A DNA stretch of 64,000 bases from Leifsonia sp. AK011 (lineage in GTDB: Bacteria; Actinomycetota; Actinomycetes; Actinomycetales; Microbacteriaceae). The notes below the pieces were generated by a model, which did not search any database, was not told the DNA's origin, and saw only the letters and a list, made by a program, of their open reading frames with translations. This document shows positions 52,573 through 60,319 of this stretch, piece by piece. The translations under genes and the position numbers were made by a program. Within the stretch, counting starts at the first letter, position 1; every line of letters begins with the position of its first letter. Where the stretch lies: NCBI RefSeq assembly GCF_013410945.1, contig NZ_JACCCH010000001.1, positions 1,116,001 through 1,180,000 on the forward strand, written 5' to 3'.

Positions 52573-52620
52573 CCACTACATCTAGGGTTACCGTCGTGTC
52601 GGTACCCCGCTATATAGTGA
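52573..52620. promoter_or_regulatory. Two NrdR boxes
   Basis: CCACTACATCTAGGGT (52573-52588) and CCCCGCTATATAGTGA (52605-52620) fit the NrdR consensus acaCwAtATaTwGtgt; the first keeps the conserved core, the second has mismatches at two core positions on its left half. They start 32 bases apart, three helical turns, as in known nrd promoters. TATAGT in the second box is a probable -10 element, so NrdR would block RNA polymerase when dATP is high. Confidence 0.85.
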
Positions 52621-52706
52621 TGGAACCGCTTGGCCGGGGTTAGGGCCGCGGGGCATGTTTCGGGGATAGGACGGGTCGTTTTTGGCGACCCGAGAGGGAG
52701 TTTTTC

Positions 52707-55166
52707 GTGGGAATTACAGTCGTCAAGCGCAGTGGTGAGCGAGAGCCATACGACGCCAACAAGATCAACCTCGCGATCGAGGCGGCAACGGTCGGCCTCG
52801 ACGAGAACATCACCTGGGTCACCCAGATCGCGTCCGAGCTCGAGCTCACGCTCTTCGATGGCATCACGACCCAGCAGCTCGACGAGGCGGTCATCCAGGT
52901 CGCCCTCCAGAACGTGAAGGATGACCCGGCGTTCGATGTCGTCGCTGCGCGTCTCCTCCTCAAGACGATCTACAAGCGCGTGCTCGGCGACTACGAGTCC
53001 GCCGAGGAGCTCAAGGAACTCCACCGCGCGCACTTCGCACCCAACGTCACGCGCGGCGTCGAAGAGGGGCTGCTCGACCCGCGCCTCACCGAGATGTTCG
53101 ACCTCGACTTCCTCGCCAGCAAGCTGGAGCCCGCCCACGACGAGCTCCTCAAGTACATCGGCGTCGTCACGCTCAACAACCGTTACGGCATCAAGGGTCG
53201 TAACGGCGACGCGCTCGAGGTTCCCCAGTACTTCTGGATGCGCATCGCCATGGGCCTGTCGCTCAACGAGGCCAACCCCACCGAGGCGGCCCTCAAGTTC
53301 TACGAGAAGATGTCGAGCCTCGAGTACCTCGCGGCAGGCTCCACCCTCGTCAACGCCGGCACGATCTACCCCCAGCTCGCGAACTGCTTCGTCATGGAGA
53401 TGCAGGACGACATGGAGCACATCGCCAAGACGACGCGCGATGTCATGTGGCTCACGAAGGGCACCGGCGGCATCGGCCTCTCGGTGACCAAGCTCCGCGC
53501 GCAGGGCTCGCCCATCCGCTCCAACAACACCACCTCGACGGGCCCGATCCCGTTCATGCACACGATCGACTCGATCCTGCGCGCGGTCAGCCGCGGCGGC
53601 AAGAAGTTCGGTGCCCTCTGCTTCTACATGGAGAACTGGCACCTCGACTTCCCCGAGTTCCTCGAGCTGCGCAACAACTCGGGTGACCCGTACCGTCGCA
53701 CCCGCACCGCCAACACGGCGGTCTGGATCTCCGACGAGTTCATGAAGCGCGTGCAGAACGACGACGACTGGTACCTCTTCGACCCGCTCGAGGTCAGCGA
53801 CCTCAACGAGCTGTACGGCAAGGAGTTCTCGGCGCGTTACACCGAGTACGTCGCCAAGGCCGAGGCCGGCGAGATGCGGATGTTCAAGAAGATCTCCGCT
53901 CGCGAGCAGTTCAAGTCGATCCTCATCTCCCTCCAGACCACCAGCCACCCGTGGCTGACCTGGAAGGACACGATCAACAACCGTGCGCTCAACAACAACA
54001 CGGGCACTATCCACCTGTCGAACCTCTGCACCGAGATCACGCTTCCGCAGGATGAGGACAACGTCTCCGTCTGCAACCTCGCGTCGATCAACCTCTCGCA
54101 GCACCTCATCACCGACCCGGCGACGGGCGCGGTGCGCGTGGACTACGCGAAGATCGAGGAGTCGGCTCGCCTTGCGGTTCGCCAGCTCGACAACCTGATC
54201 GACATCACGCGCTCCTCGGTGAAGGAGGCGGACTTCTCCAACAAGGAGAACCGCGCGGTGGGCCTCGGAGTCATGGGCTTCACCGACATCATCGAGAAGC
54301 TCGGCCACAGCTACGAGAGCGAAGAGGCCTACGACCTCATCGACGAGATCATGGAGCACGTCTCCTACGCTGCGATCGATGCATCCACCGAGCTCGCCAA
54401 GGAGCGCGGCGCGTACGCCAACTTCGAGGGCAGCCGCTGGTCGCAGGGCCTCGTGCCGCTCGACTCGATCGCCCTCACCGAGGCCGACCGTGGCGTGGCG
54501 ATCAAGGTCAACCGCACGACACGCCTCGACTGGGACGCGCTGCGCGAGAAGGTCAAGGGCGGCATGCGCAACGCGACGCTCATGGCGATCGCGCCGACCG
54601 CATCCATCGGTCTCGTCGCGGGCACCACGCCCGGTCTCGACCCGCAGTTCTCGCAGATCTTCAGCCGCGCGACCTCGAACGGCAAGTTCCTCGAGGTCAA
54701 CCGCAACCTGGTCGCCGACCTGCAGAAGCGCGGCATCTGGGAGTCGACGCGTGAGTCGATCCTGCGCAGCCAGGGTGACATCCAGAACATCGCCTCGATT
54801 CCGGATGACCTCAAGGCCGTGTACAAGACGAGCTTCCAGCTCTCGCCCTACGCCTTCCTCGAGGTTGCCGCTCGTGCGCAGAAGTGGATCGACCAGGCGA
54901 TCAGCCGCAACATGTACCTCGAGACGCGTGACCTCGGCGACATGATGGACATCTACTTCGCGGCGTGGGAGCGCGGCGTCAAGACGACGTACTACCTGCA
55001 CATGAAGCCCCGCCACACCGCCGAGCAGTCCACGGTCAAGGTCAACAAGACCGAGGAGCTCGTCGCGTCGAAGTCGGCCCCGGCCGAGGCATCCACCGGC
55101 GCTGCCGCACCCGCGGCACCCGCGCGTCGCGGCTTCGGTGGCCTCGCCCCGAAGGCTGGTGCCTGA
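52707..55166 (+). CDS. nrdA: Ribonucleotide reductase alpha subunit, lacking its C-terminal Cys pair
   Basis: An 819-residue class I large subunit. The N-terminal ATP cone (VVKRSGEREPYDANKINLAI) is present. Active-site Cys residues are in PQLANCFVME, HLSNLCTEITLP (with Asn and Glu) and VSVCNLASINLS; the radical-transfer Tyr pair is TTYYLHMKPRH. Class I enzymes end in a flexible tail with two redox Cys that reload the active site. Here the frame ends GFGGLAPKAGA with no Cys. The missing tail (CESCQ) is on the separate ORF starting 2 bases later. GTG start with GAGAGGGAG upstream. Regulated by NrdR and probably DnaA sites. Confidence 0.95.
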   Translation: MGITVVKRSGEREPYDANKINLAIEAATVGLDENITWVTQIASELELTLFDGITTQQLDEAVIQVALQNVKDDPAFDVVAARLLLKTIYKRVLGDYESAEELKELHRAHFAPNVTRGVEEGLLDPRLTEMFDLDFLASKLEPAHDELLKYIGVVTLNNRYGIKGRNGDALEVPQYFWMRIAMGLSLNEANPTEAALKFYEKMSSLEYLAAGSTLVNAGTIYPQLANCFVMEMQDDMEHIAKTTRDVMWLTKGTGGIGLSVTKLRAQGSPIRSNNTTSTGPIPFMHTIDSILRAVSRGGKKFGALCFYMENWHLDFPEFLELRNNSGDPYRRTRTANTAVWISDEFMKRVQNDDDWYLFDPLEVSDLNELYGKEFSARYTEYVAKAEAGEMRMFKKISAREQFKSILISLQTTSHPWLTWKDTINNRALNNNTGTIHLSNLCTEITLPQDEDNVSVCNLASINLSQHLITDPATGAVRVDYAKIEESARLAVRQLDNLIDITRSSVKEADFSNKENRAVGLGVMGFTDIIEKLGHSYESEEAYDLIDEIMEHVSYAAIDASTELAKERGAYANFEGSRWSQGLVPLDSIALTEADRGVAIKVNRTTRLDWDALREKVKGGMRNATLMAIAPTASIGLVAGTTPGLDPQFSQIFSRATSNGKFLEVNRNLVADLQKRGIWESTRESILRSQGDIQNIASIPDDLKAVYKTSFQLSPYAFLEVAARAQKWIDQAISRNMYLETRDLGDMMDIYFAAWERGVKTTYYLHMKPRHTAEQSTVKVNKTEELVASKSAPAEASTGAAAPAAPARRGFGGLAPKAGA

Positions 55167-55168
55167 TC

Positions 55169-55252
55169 ATGGACCGCGCCTTCGACAACACCCTCGAATA
55201 TTCAGTTCCGGTCGACCCGATGGACGACCTCCAGTGCGAAAGCTGCCAGTAG
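55169..55252 (+). CDS. Detached redox-active tail of ribonucleotide reductase alpha (27 residues)
   Basis: A 27-codon frame between nrdA and nrdB, in the -1 frame relative to nrdA, starting at an ATG 2 bases after the nrdA stop (TGATCATG). It ends DDLQCESCQ, with Cys23 and Cys26, the CxxC pair that other class I alpha subunits carry at their own C-terminus. The stop is 6 bases before the nrdB ATG. It may be made by coupled re-initiation, fused to NrdA by a -1 frameshift, or reflect a one-base indel (natural or sequencing). No classical slippery heptamer is visible. Confidence 0.75.
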   Translation: MDRAFDNTLEYSVPVDPMDDLQCESCQ

Positions 55253-55258
55253 ACAATC

Positions 55259-56254
55259 ATGGGAATTCTAGGAACGGGCCTCCAAGAGGGGCTCCTGCTC
55301 AAGCCGATCCGCTACCAGTGGGCGATGGACCTGTACGACCAGGCCGTGGCCAACACGTGGTTCCCCAACGAGATCCAGCTCGGTGAGGACATCGCCGACT
55401 TCAAGAAGATGACGGAGGAGGAGCGCCACGCGGTGACCTTCCTCATGAGCTACTTCAACCCGAACGAGCTCCTCGTCAACAAGGCGCTCGCGTTCGGCGT
55501 TTACCCCTACGTGAACGCCGCAGAGGCGACCCTGTACCTCGCGAAGCAGATGTGGGAGGAGGCCAACCACTGCATGAGCTTCGAGTACGTGCTCGAGACG
55601 TTCCCGATCGATCGTGACGAGGCCTACAACGCCCACGTCGACATTCCGTCGATGGCGCGCAAGGAGGAGTTCGAGGTCAAGTACATCCGTCGCATGACGG
55701 AGCAGACGCTCGACATCACGACCACCGAGGGCAAGAAGGACTTCATCCGCAACCTCGTCGCGTACAACGTGATTCTCGAGGGCGTGTGGTTCTACTCGGG
55801 CTTCATGGTCGCGCTGAGCTTCCGCCAGCGCAACCTGCTGCGCAACTTCGGTTCGCTCATGGACTGGGTCGTGCGCGACGAGAGCTTGCACCTCAAGTTC
55901 GGCATCAACCTCATCCTCACGGTGCTCGAGGAGAACCCCGACCTGCAGACGGAGGAGTTCGCCACCGAGATCAAGCAGATGATCCTCGACGCCGTCGAGA
56001 TGGAGGAGGCCTACAACCACGACCTGCTCCCGAACGGCATCCTCGGCCTCAACGCGACGTACATCAACCAGTACGTCAAGTACCTCGCCGACCGTCGCCT
56101 CGAGGAACTCGGGTTCGAGCCCCACTACAACGTCAGCAACCCGGCGAAGTGGATGGCGGCAGCCAACGACACCCTCCAGCTCGTGAACTTCTTCGAGTCC
56201 ACGAACACCTCGTACGAGTCGAACGCCTCGGCGACGACCTCGTCGAAGAGCTAG
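55259..56254 (+). CDS. nrdB: Ribonucleotide reductase beta subunit, class Ic type
   Basis: A 331-residue R2 protein. Metal ligands are Glu70, Glu101, His104, Glu174, Glu208 and His211 (NPNELLVNK, EEANHCMSF, LEGVWFY, RDESLHLKFG). The position of the radical Tyr, four after the first His, is Phe108, and the first ligand is Glu instead of Asp. Both changes are hallmarks of class Ic R2 (Chlamydia trachomatis), which uses a Mn/Fe centre without a tyrosyl radical. Spacing of ligands 1, 2, 3 and the Phe (0, +31, +34, +38) equals that of E. coli R2. The C-terminus ends in a Ser/Thr-rich tail. Confidence 0.93.
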   Translation: MGILGTGLQEGLLLKPIRYQWAMDLYDQAVANTWFPNEIQLGEDIADFKKMTEEERHAVTFLMSYFNPNELLVNKALAFGVYPYVNAAEATLYLAKQMWEEANHCMSFEYVLETFPIDRDEAYNAHVDIPSMARKEEFEVKYIRRMTEQTLDITTTEGKKDFIRNLVAYNVILEGVWFYSGFMVALSFRQRNLLRNFGSLMDWVVRDESLHLKFGINLILTVLEENPDLQTEEFATEIKQMILDAVEMEEAYNHDLLPNGILGLNATYINQYVKYLADRRLEELGFEPHYNVSNPAKWMAAANDTLQLVNFFESTNTSYESNASATTSSKS

Positions 56255-56316
56255 CCACGGAGACGATCGAGAGGGTCGACTGGTTCGACCCGCGGGCCGT
56301 CGCGCTCCGTCAGGCG

Positions 56317-56736
56317 ATGGATGCCGAGACCGGCGCCATGTACGCGGTGTTCACCAACGGCCGGACCCCGGAGCAGCGCGCCGCCATCGACGACGCGCTG
56401 TCCGTGGATCCTGCCGAGATCACCGACACGCTTCTCGCGCTCGAGGACGGGGTGGCGGCGGGGACGGCCTCGCTGCGTCCGTTCGGCGATGAGCTTGAGG
56501 TGAAGAAGGTGTTCGTCGCGGTTCCGTTCCGTGGGCAGGGGCTGTCGCGGCGGATCATGCTCGAGCTGGAGGGCATCGCGCGGGTGCGTGGGGTGGCATC
56601 CCTCGTGCTGCAGACGGGGCCGCTGCAGGTTCCCGCGATCCGCCTGTACGAGAGCCTCGGCTACGTGCGCATCGAGCCGTACGGCAAGTACGGTGTGATC
56701 GAGGACACCCTGTGCTTCCGCAAGGTGCTCGACTGA
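56317..56736 (+). CDS. GNAT N-acetyltransferase with uncertain start
   Basis: At least 139 residues; VKKVFVAVPFRGQGLSRRIMLELE is the acetyl-CoA loop (R-G-Q-G-L), and VLQTGPLQVPAIRLYESLGYV the C-terminal GNAT block. Codons upstream of the ATG at 56317 (IERVDWFDPRAVALRQAM) look coding, but no ATG, GTG or TTG exists between there and the nrdB stop. ACG (56257) and ATC (56266) are the only candidates near a purine-rich GAAGAG at 56245-56250, so the true start may be non-canonical. It follows nrdB directly. Substrate unknown. Confidence 0.78.
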   Translation: MDAETGAMYAVFTNGRTPEQRAAIDDALSVDPAEITDTLLALEDGVAAGTASLRPFGDELEVKKVFVAVPFRGQGLSRRIMLELEGIARVRGVASLVLQTGPLQVPAIRLYESLGYVRIEPYGKYGVIEDTLCFRKVLD

Positions 56737-56752
56737 CCTCGAAGGGGACACC

Positions 56753-57709
56753 ATGACCAACGGCCGCGCGATCATTGCCAACTCGTTCGGGGCACCCGAG
56801 GTGCTCGAACTCGTCGAGGTGCACGTGCCGGAGCCCGGCCCGGGTGAGGTGACGATCCAGGTGCACGCCGCTGGTGTGAATCCTGCGGACATCAAGCGGC
56901 TCGCGGGCGCGTTCGGCTCGCCGAAGCTTCCCATGCATCACGGCAGCGAGGTGTCCGGCACGGTCGCCGCGGTGGGCCCGGACGCCGTCGGCCCGATGGG
57001 CGCGATCTCCGTGGGCGACGCCGTGATCGGCTATCCGGTGTCGGGTGGCTATGCGGACGCGATCACGGTCAAAGCGTCATCCGTGCTCCCGAAGCCCGAG
57101 CCGCTCGATTGGCCTGAGGCGGCGAACCTCCTCGCGACGGGCGTCACCGCGTGGCACCTGCTCGAGGCGACGGGTGTGGGGGAGGGCGACCGCGTGCTCA
57201 TCCACGGTGCGTCCGGTGGTGTCGGCTACACGGCGGCCCAGCTCGCGCTGCTGCGCGGCGCGGTCGTTGTCGGCACCGCGAGTGCGAGCAACCAGAAGCT
57301 GCTCACCGACGCCGGCGTCAAGGCCGTTGTCTACGGCGACGGCCTCGCCGACCGGGTGCGCGCCGAGCTGCCCGAGGGTGTGACCGTCGCGCTCGACACT
57401 GTAGGCACCGACGAGGCCCTGGATGTCTCGGCCGAGCTGGTCGCGGACCGCGATCGCATCGCCACCATCGCCGGCTTCGAGAAGGGTGCGGAGCTCGGCA
57501 TCAAGATGCTCGGCGGTGGCCCGGGCGCGGACCCCGGCCGTGACATCCGCACCGCCGCACGCCCCGAACTCGTGGCGCTCGCGCAGGCTGGCAAGCTCCA
57601 CATCGTGATGGGGCGTACGTTCCCGCTCGAGGGCGCCATCGAGGCGCTCGAACTCGTGCGCACGGGCCACCCGGGCGGTCAGGTCGCCCTGCGCCCGAAT
57701 GACCCCTGA
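56753..57709 (+). CDS. NADPH:quinone reductase-like zinc-free MDR oxidoreductase
   Basis: A 318-residue medium-chain reductase. GEVTIQVHAAGVNPADIKRL, GSEVSGTVAAVGPDA and VLIHGASGGVGYTAAQLA (NADPH loop) are typical of the QOR family; no zinc-ligand Cys/His set is present. It probably reduces quinones or enoyl compounds with NADPH. It starts 16 bases after the acetyltransferase and ends before the repeat cluster. Confidence 0.9.
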   Translation: MTNGRAIIANSFGAPEVLELVEVHVPEPGPGEVTIQVHAAGVNPADIKRLAGAFGSPKLPMHHGSEVSGTVAAVGPDAVGPMGAISVGDAVIGYPVSGGYADAITVKASSVLPKPEPLDWPEAANLLATGVTAWHLLEATGVGEGDRVLIHGASGGVGYTAAQLALLRGAVVVGTASASNQKLLTDAGVKAVVYGDGLADRVRAELPEGVTVALDTVGTDEALDVSAELVADRDRIATIAGFEKGAELGIKMLGGGPGADPGRDIRTAARPELVALAQAGKLHIVMGRTFPLEGAIEALELVRTGHPGGQVALRPNDP

Positions 57710-57728
57710 GGCCTAGAGCCTCTTCGTG

Positions 57729-57990
57729 GGTTGAGGAGCGTCGCGAAGCGACGCGTCTCGAAACCTCACCGATGTGACACGGAGGTGAGGTTTCGATAAC
57801 GGCGGGCTTCGCCGCGCCTACTCAACCCACCGGGTTTCGATAACGGCGGGCTTCGCCGCGCAACCTGACGGCCGGGACGGCCGTCAGCGCTGGCGTCGCG
57901 GCGAAGGCCAGAAATGGCCTTCGCTCCCAGCTTCAGCGCGCTCACCCACCGGGTTTCGATAACGGCGGGCTTCGCCGCGCCTACTCAACC
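57729..57990. repeat. Cluster of four palindromic GGTTGAG...CGAAACC repeats
   Basis: Copies at 57729-57765 (forward), 57789-57827, 57833-57865 and 57952-57990 (reverse). The second and fourth are identical over 39 bases; the third is shortened by six. All share GGTTGAG(T/G)AG at one end, a central GCGAAGC and CGAAACC at the other. Between copies are further perfect stems: TCGAAACCTCACC with its complement (57758-57794), TGACGGCC/GGCCGTCA (57866-57886) and GCGAAGGCC/GGCCTTCGC (57901-57924). The last copy contains the stop codon of the next minus-strand gene. No gene lies in 57710-57984. Confidence 0.9.
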
Positions 57991-59262
57991 CACCGGGTCG
58001 GGGTCACTCGGCGGAGTTGTGGCGCGCCTGCGGCGAACCACGACCACGATGATGACAGCGGCTGCCGCGAGAACGACCAGCACGATCACGATGATGAGCC
58101 ACGTCAGGTCGGCTGAGGTGGGCACGACGACCCCCGCGGAGTCCGCGATCGGCACGAGCCTGATCGTCAGGTAGTCGATGCTGGTTCCGGCGTAGTTGCG
58201 CACCTCGCCGTCCTCCGGCTTCTGCTTGTAGCCCGCGGGGGGATTCTCGACGGTGATCATGAGGTCGCCAGTGGCCTTGACCTCCTCGAAGACGAAGGAG
58301 CCGTCCTTCGCCGTCGTCGTCTGGAGGGTCTCGCCATCCTTCATGAGCGTGAGCTCACCCGCGAACAGCTCGCCGTCCTCGCCGTCGCCCGTGAGCACGA
58401 CAGTGCCCGCGATGGAGTTCGTGGATTTCGCGGGCTTCTTCGCGACGAGGAAGAGGTTCTGACTCGCGACGTTGTTGCCCGCGGTGAGCTGCACGGGGCG
58501 CTCATCGGTGGAGAAGTCCGGCGCGATGGCGTGGATGACCGCCTTGCCGACCGGCACGGATGTGATCGTGTACTTGCCTGTCGTGTCGGTGTTGACGGGC
58601 CCGTAGCCGTTGCCGCCCACGGAGACGGTGACGGTCGCACCCGCGATCGGAGTCGTGGTTCCTGCGACGTAGACGGTCCCGCTGACGCTCACGGTCGCGA
58701 CGGGAGTCGGGGTAGGCGTTGGGGTAGGCGTCGGAGTCGGCGTGGGCTTGGGAGTCGGCTTCGGGGTGGGAGTCGGGGTCGGGGTGGGCGTGGGAGTCGG
58801 GGTGGGAGTCGGCCCGGATCCCGTCCAGATCCCGAGGATGTAGGGCGCATCGGCGGGCGGCGTGACCCAGTCCGCGTTATCCAGGTCGGTGACCACGGCG
58901 AGGGGGTCACGCGACCAGAAGTAGTCGTCGTCATCCGTCGTGCTGTGGGCGCTGAAGGTGTACTCCTCGCCGTCGGCGACGGGCACGTCGAGCTGGAAGC
59001 GTCCGTCCTTGTCGGTCTCCAGCATCCCGATCGGGCGCTGGGAGTCGCCGTCGTCGACATACACGGTGACATCCAGCCCCGGGATGCCCTTGTCGCTGGG
59101 AAGCCCGTCCGGCGAGACGCGGTACGTCACCTGCCCCGCGAACGTGACGTCACCGTCTCCGGGGTCGACGTCGTCGGCCAGCGCGGGGGCGGCCACGGAC
59201 GCGAGGGTGAGAGTCGAGGCGATCAATACGGCCGTTGCGCGACGTCCTAGACGCAGATTCAT
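57985..59262 (-). CDS. Secreted, membrane-anchored protein with Pro-Thr stalk
   Basis: A 425-residue surface protein. A signal peptide (cleavage near APALA-DD) is followed by a beta-rich domain (35-140), a stalk of alternating Pro-Thr/Pro-Lys (about 150-187), two carboxypeptidase-regulatory/prealbumin-like domains ([39 protein letters not shown]), a transmembrane helix ([20 protein letters not shown]) and a basic tail. It probably projects a binding module from the cell surface. The stop TGA lies within repeat copy 57952-57990, so the last residues (DPVG) are repeat-derived. TACAGT (59315-59310) is a likely -10 box. Confidence 0.82.
   Translation of the reverse strand: MNLRLGRRATAVLIASTLTLASVAAPALADDVDPGDGDVTFAGQVTYRVSPDGLPSDKGIPGLDVTVYVDDGDSQRPIGMLETDKDGRFQLDVPVADGEEYTFSAHSTTDDDDYFWSRDPLAVVTDLDNADWVTPPADAPYILGIWTGSGPTPTPTPTPTPTPTPTPKPTPKPTPTPTPTPTPTPTPVATVSVSGTVYVAGTTTPIAGATVTVSVGGNGYGPVNTDTTGKYTITSVPVGKAVIHAIAPDFSTDERPVQLTAGNNVASQNLFLVAKKPAKSTNSIAGTVVLTGDGEDGELFAGELTLMKDGETLQTTTAKDGSFVFEEVKATGDLMITVENPPAGYKQKPEDGEVRNYAGTSIDYLTIRLVPIADSAGVVVPTSADLTWLIIVIVLVVLAAAAVIIVVVVRRRRATTPPSDPDPVG
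58700..58812. repeat. Hexamer minisatellite encoding the Pro-Thr stalk
   Basis: Roughly 18 units of a six-base word (GTNGGN on the plus strand) encode Pro-Thr, interrupted by two Pro-Lys units in the middle. Such tracts change length by slippage. Confidence 0.85.
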
Positions 59263-59402
59263 GAAGGTCCCCAGCTCCTTTTCGGCCCGCGTGATGGGCC
59301 ACCGAGAAGAACTGTAGTGAATCGAGGTCACTCCCGCTGGGGTGTCTGGCTGGATTCCCTGGGTGTGTCGGAGACGATCACTGACCGCCGGCGACGTCGG
59401 CT

Positions 59403-60254
59403 CTACGCGGGCTCGACCCCGAACGCGCGCGCGAGCTTGTCGATCTTCTCGGCGCGACCGAGGCGCGGCAGGTCGCTGCCATCCCGGATGACACGCCCCC
59501 TGGCCTCGAAGTCGCGAAGGAACTCGCGTGCCCAGGCCACATCCGACCTGGTCGGACTGATGACCTCGTTGATGATCGGCAGCTGTTCGATGTCGAGGCA
59601 CAGCTTGCCCGTCATTCCGAGAGCGACAGCGACGGACGACTGCTCGCGAAGGACGGGGTGGTTGGTGCCGACGGTGGGTCCGTCGATGGGTCCGGGCAGC
59701 TTGCCGACACGGCTGGCAACCACCAGGCGTGAGCGTGGGTACGCCATGGCGAGGTCGTCGGCGCTCGTGCCGGTGTCGCGACGGTAGTCACCGCTGCCGA
59801 ACGCCAGGCGGTACGCGCCTCGAGCTCGCGCGATGTTCGCCGCCTCTTCGATGCCGAGCGCGGATTCCACGAGGGCGATGACGGGTGTCGCTCCGCGCAG
59901 GCGGTCGAAGGTCTCGGAGACGTGCTCGGCGGCCTCCGCCTTGGCGAGCATCACGCCGCGCAGTCCGGGGAGACCGGCGAGTGCATCCACGTCGTCAGAC
60001 CAAAAGTCACTCGTGCGGTCGTTGATGCGCACCCACCCCGTGCCACCGTTCGACAGCCAGGACACGATGCCGTCCCGGGCCTCAGGCTTGCGTCGGGGGT
60101 CGACCGCGTCTTCGACATCGAGGATGATCTGGTCGGCGCGAGAAGCCTCTGCCGCATCGAAGTCCTCTGGCCTGGTCGCAGCCACCAGGAGCCACGAGCG
60201 GGCGATTTCGGCTGACACGTCGCGAGGAGCTGGTTGGTGCACGGGAGAATCCAC
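59403..60254 (-). CDS. CitE-like HpcH/HpaI aldolase/citrate lyase family protein
   Basis: A 283-residue TIM-barrel C-C lyase. SWLLVAATRPEDFDAAEASRADQIILDVEDAVDP (quoted in part: IILDVEDAVDP) is the CitE metal/substrate block, with VRINDRTSDFW, ALVESALGIEEAANIA (metal Glu) and AFGSGDYRRDTG further on. Stand-alone CitE-like proteins act as malyl-CoA or citramalyl-CoA lyases or malate synthase-like enzymes. No citrate lyase alpha or gamma subunits are nearby, so citrate lyase itself is unlikely. GTG start. Confidence 0.85.
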   Translation of the reverse strand: MDSPVHQPAPRDVSAEIARSWLLVAATRPEDFDAAEASRADQIILDVEDAVDPRRKPEARDGIVSWLSNGGTGWVRINDRTSDFWSDDVDALAGLPGLRGVMLAKAEAAEHVSETFDRLRGATPVIALVESALGIEEAANIARARGAYRLAFGSGDYRRDTGTSADDLAMAYPRSRLVVASRVGKLPGPIDGPTVGTNHPVLREQSSVAVALGMTGKLCLDIEQLPIINEVISPTRSDVAWAREFLRDFEARGRVIRDGSDLPRLGRAEKIDKLARAFGVEPA

Positions 60255-60319
60255 TTCGTGTAGGGGCGCTCCCAGAGTAGCCGTTTCTCGCGGAGTGTAC
60301 AGCGTGACTTAACGGCGCG

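Noticed and set aside
52467-55016. 849-codon open frame antisense to nrdA
   Set aside because: The sense strand encodes a clear ribonucleotide reductase. Long antisense frames are usual in very GC-rich genes, and this one is low complexity (Glu/Arg/Val/Leu) without motifs. The same applies to the long antisense frames at 39124-40827 and 44648-46324.
57729-57990. Possible CRISPR array
   Set aside because: Repeats are in mixed orientation, unevenly spaced, and the intervals are themselves palindromic. No cas gene is present.
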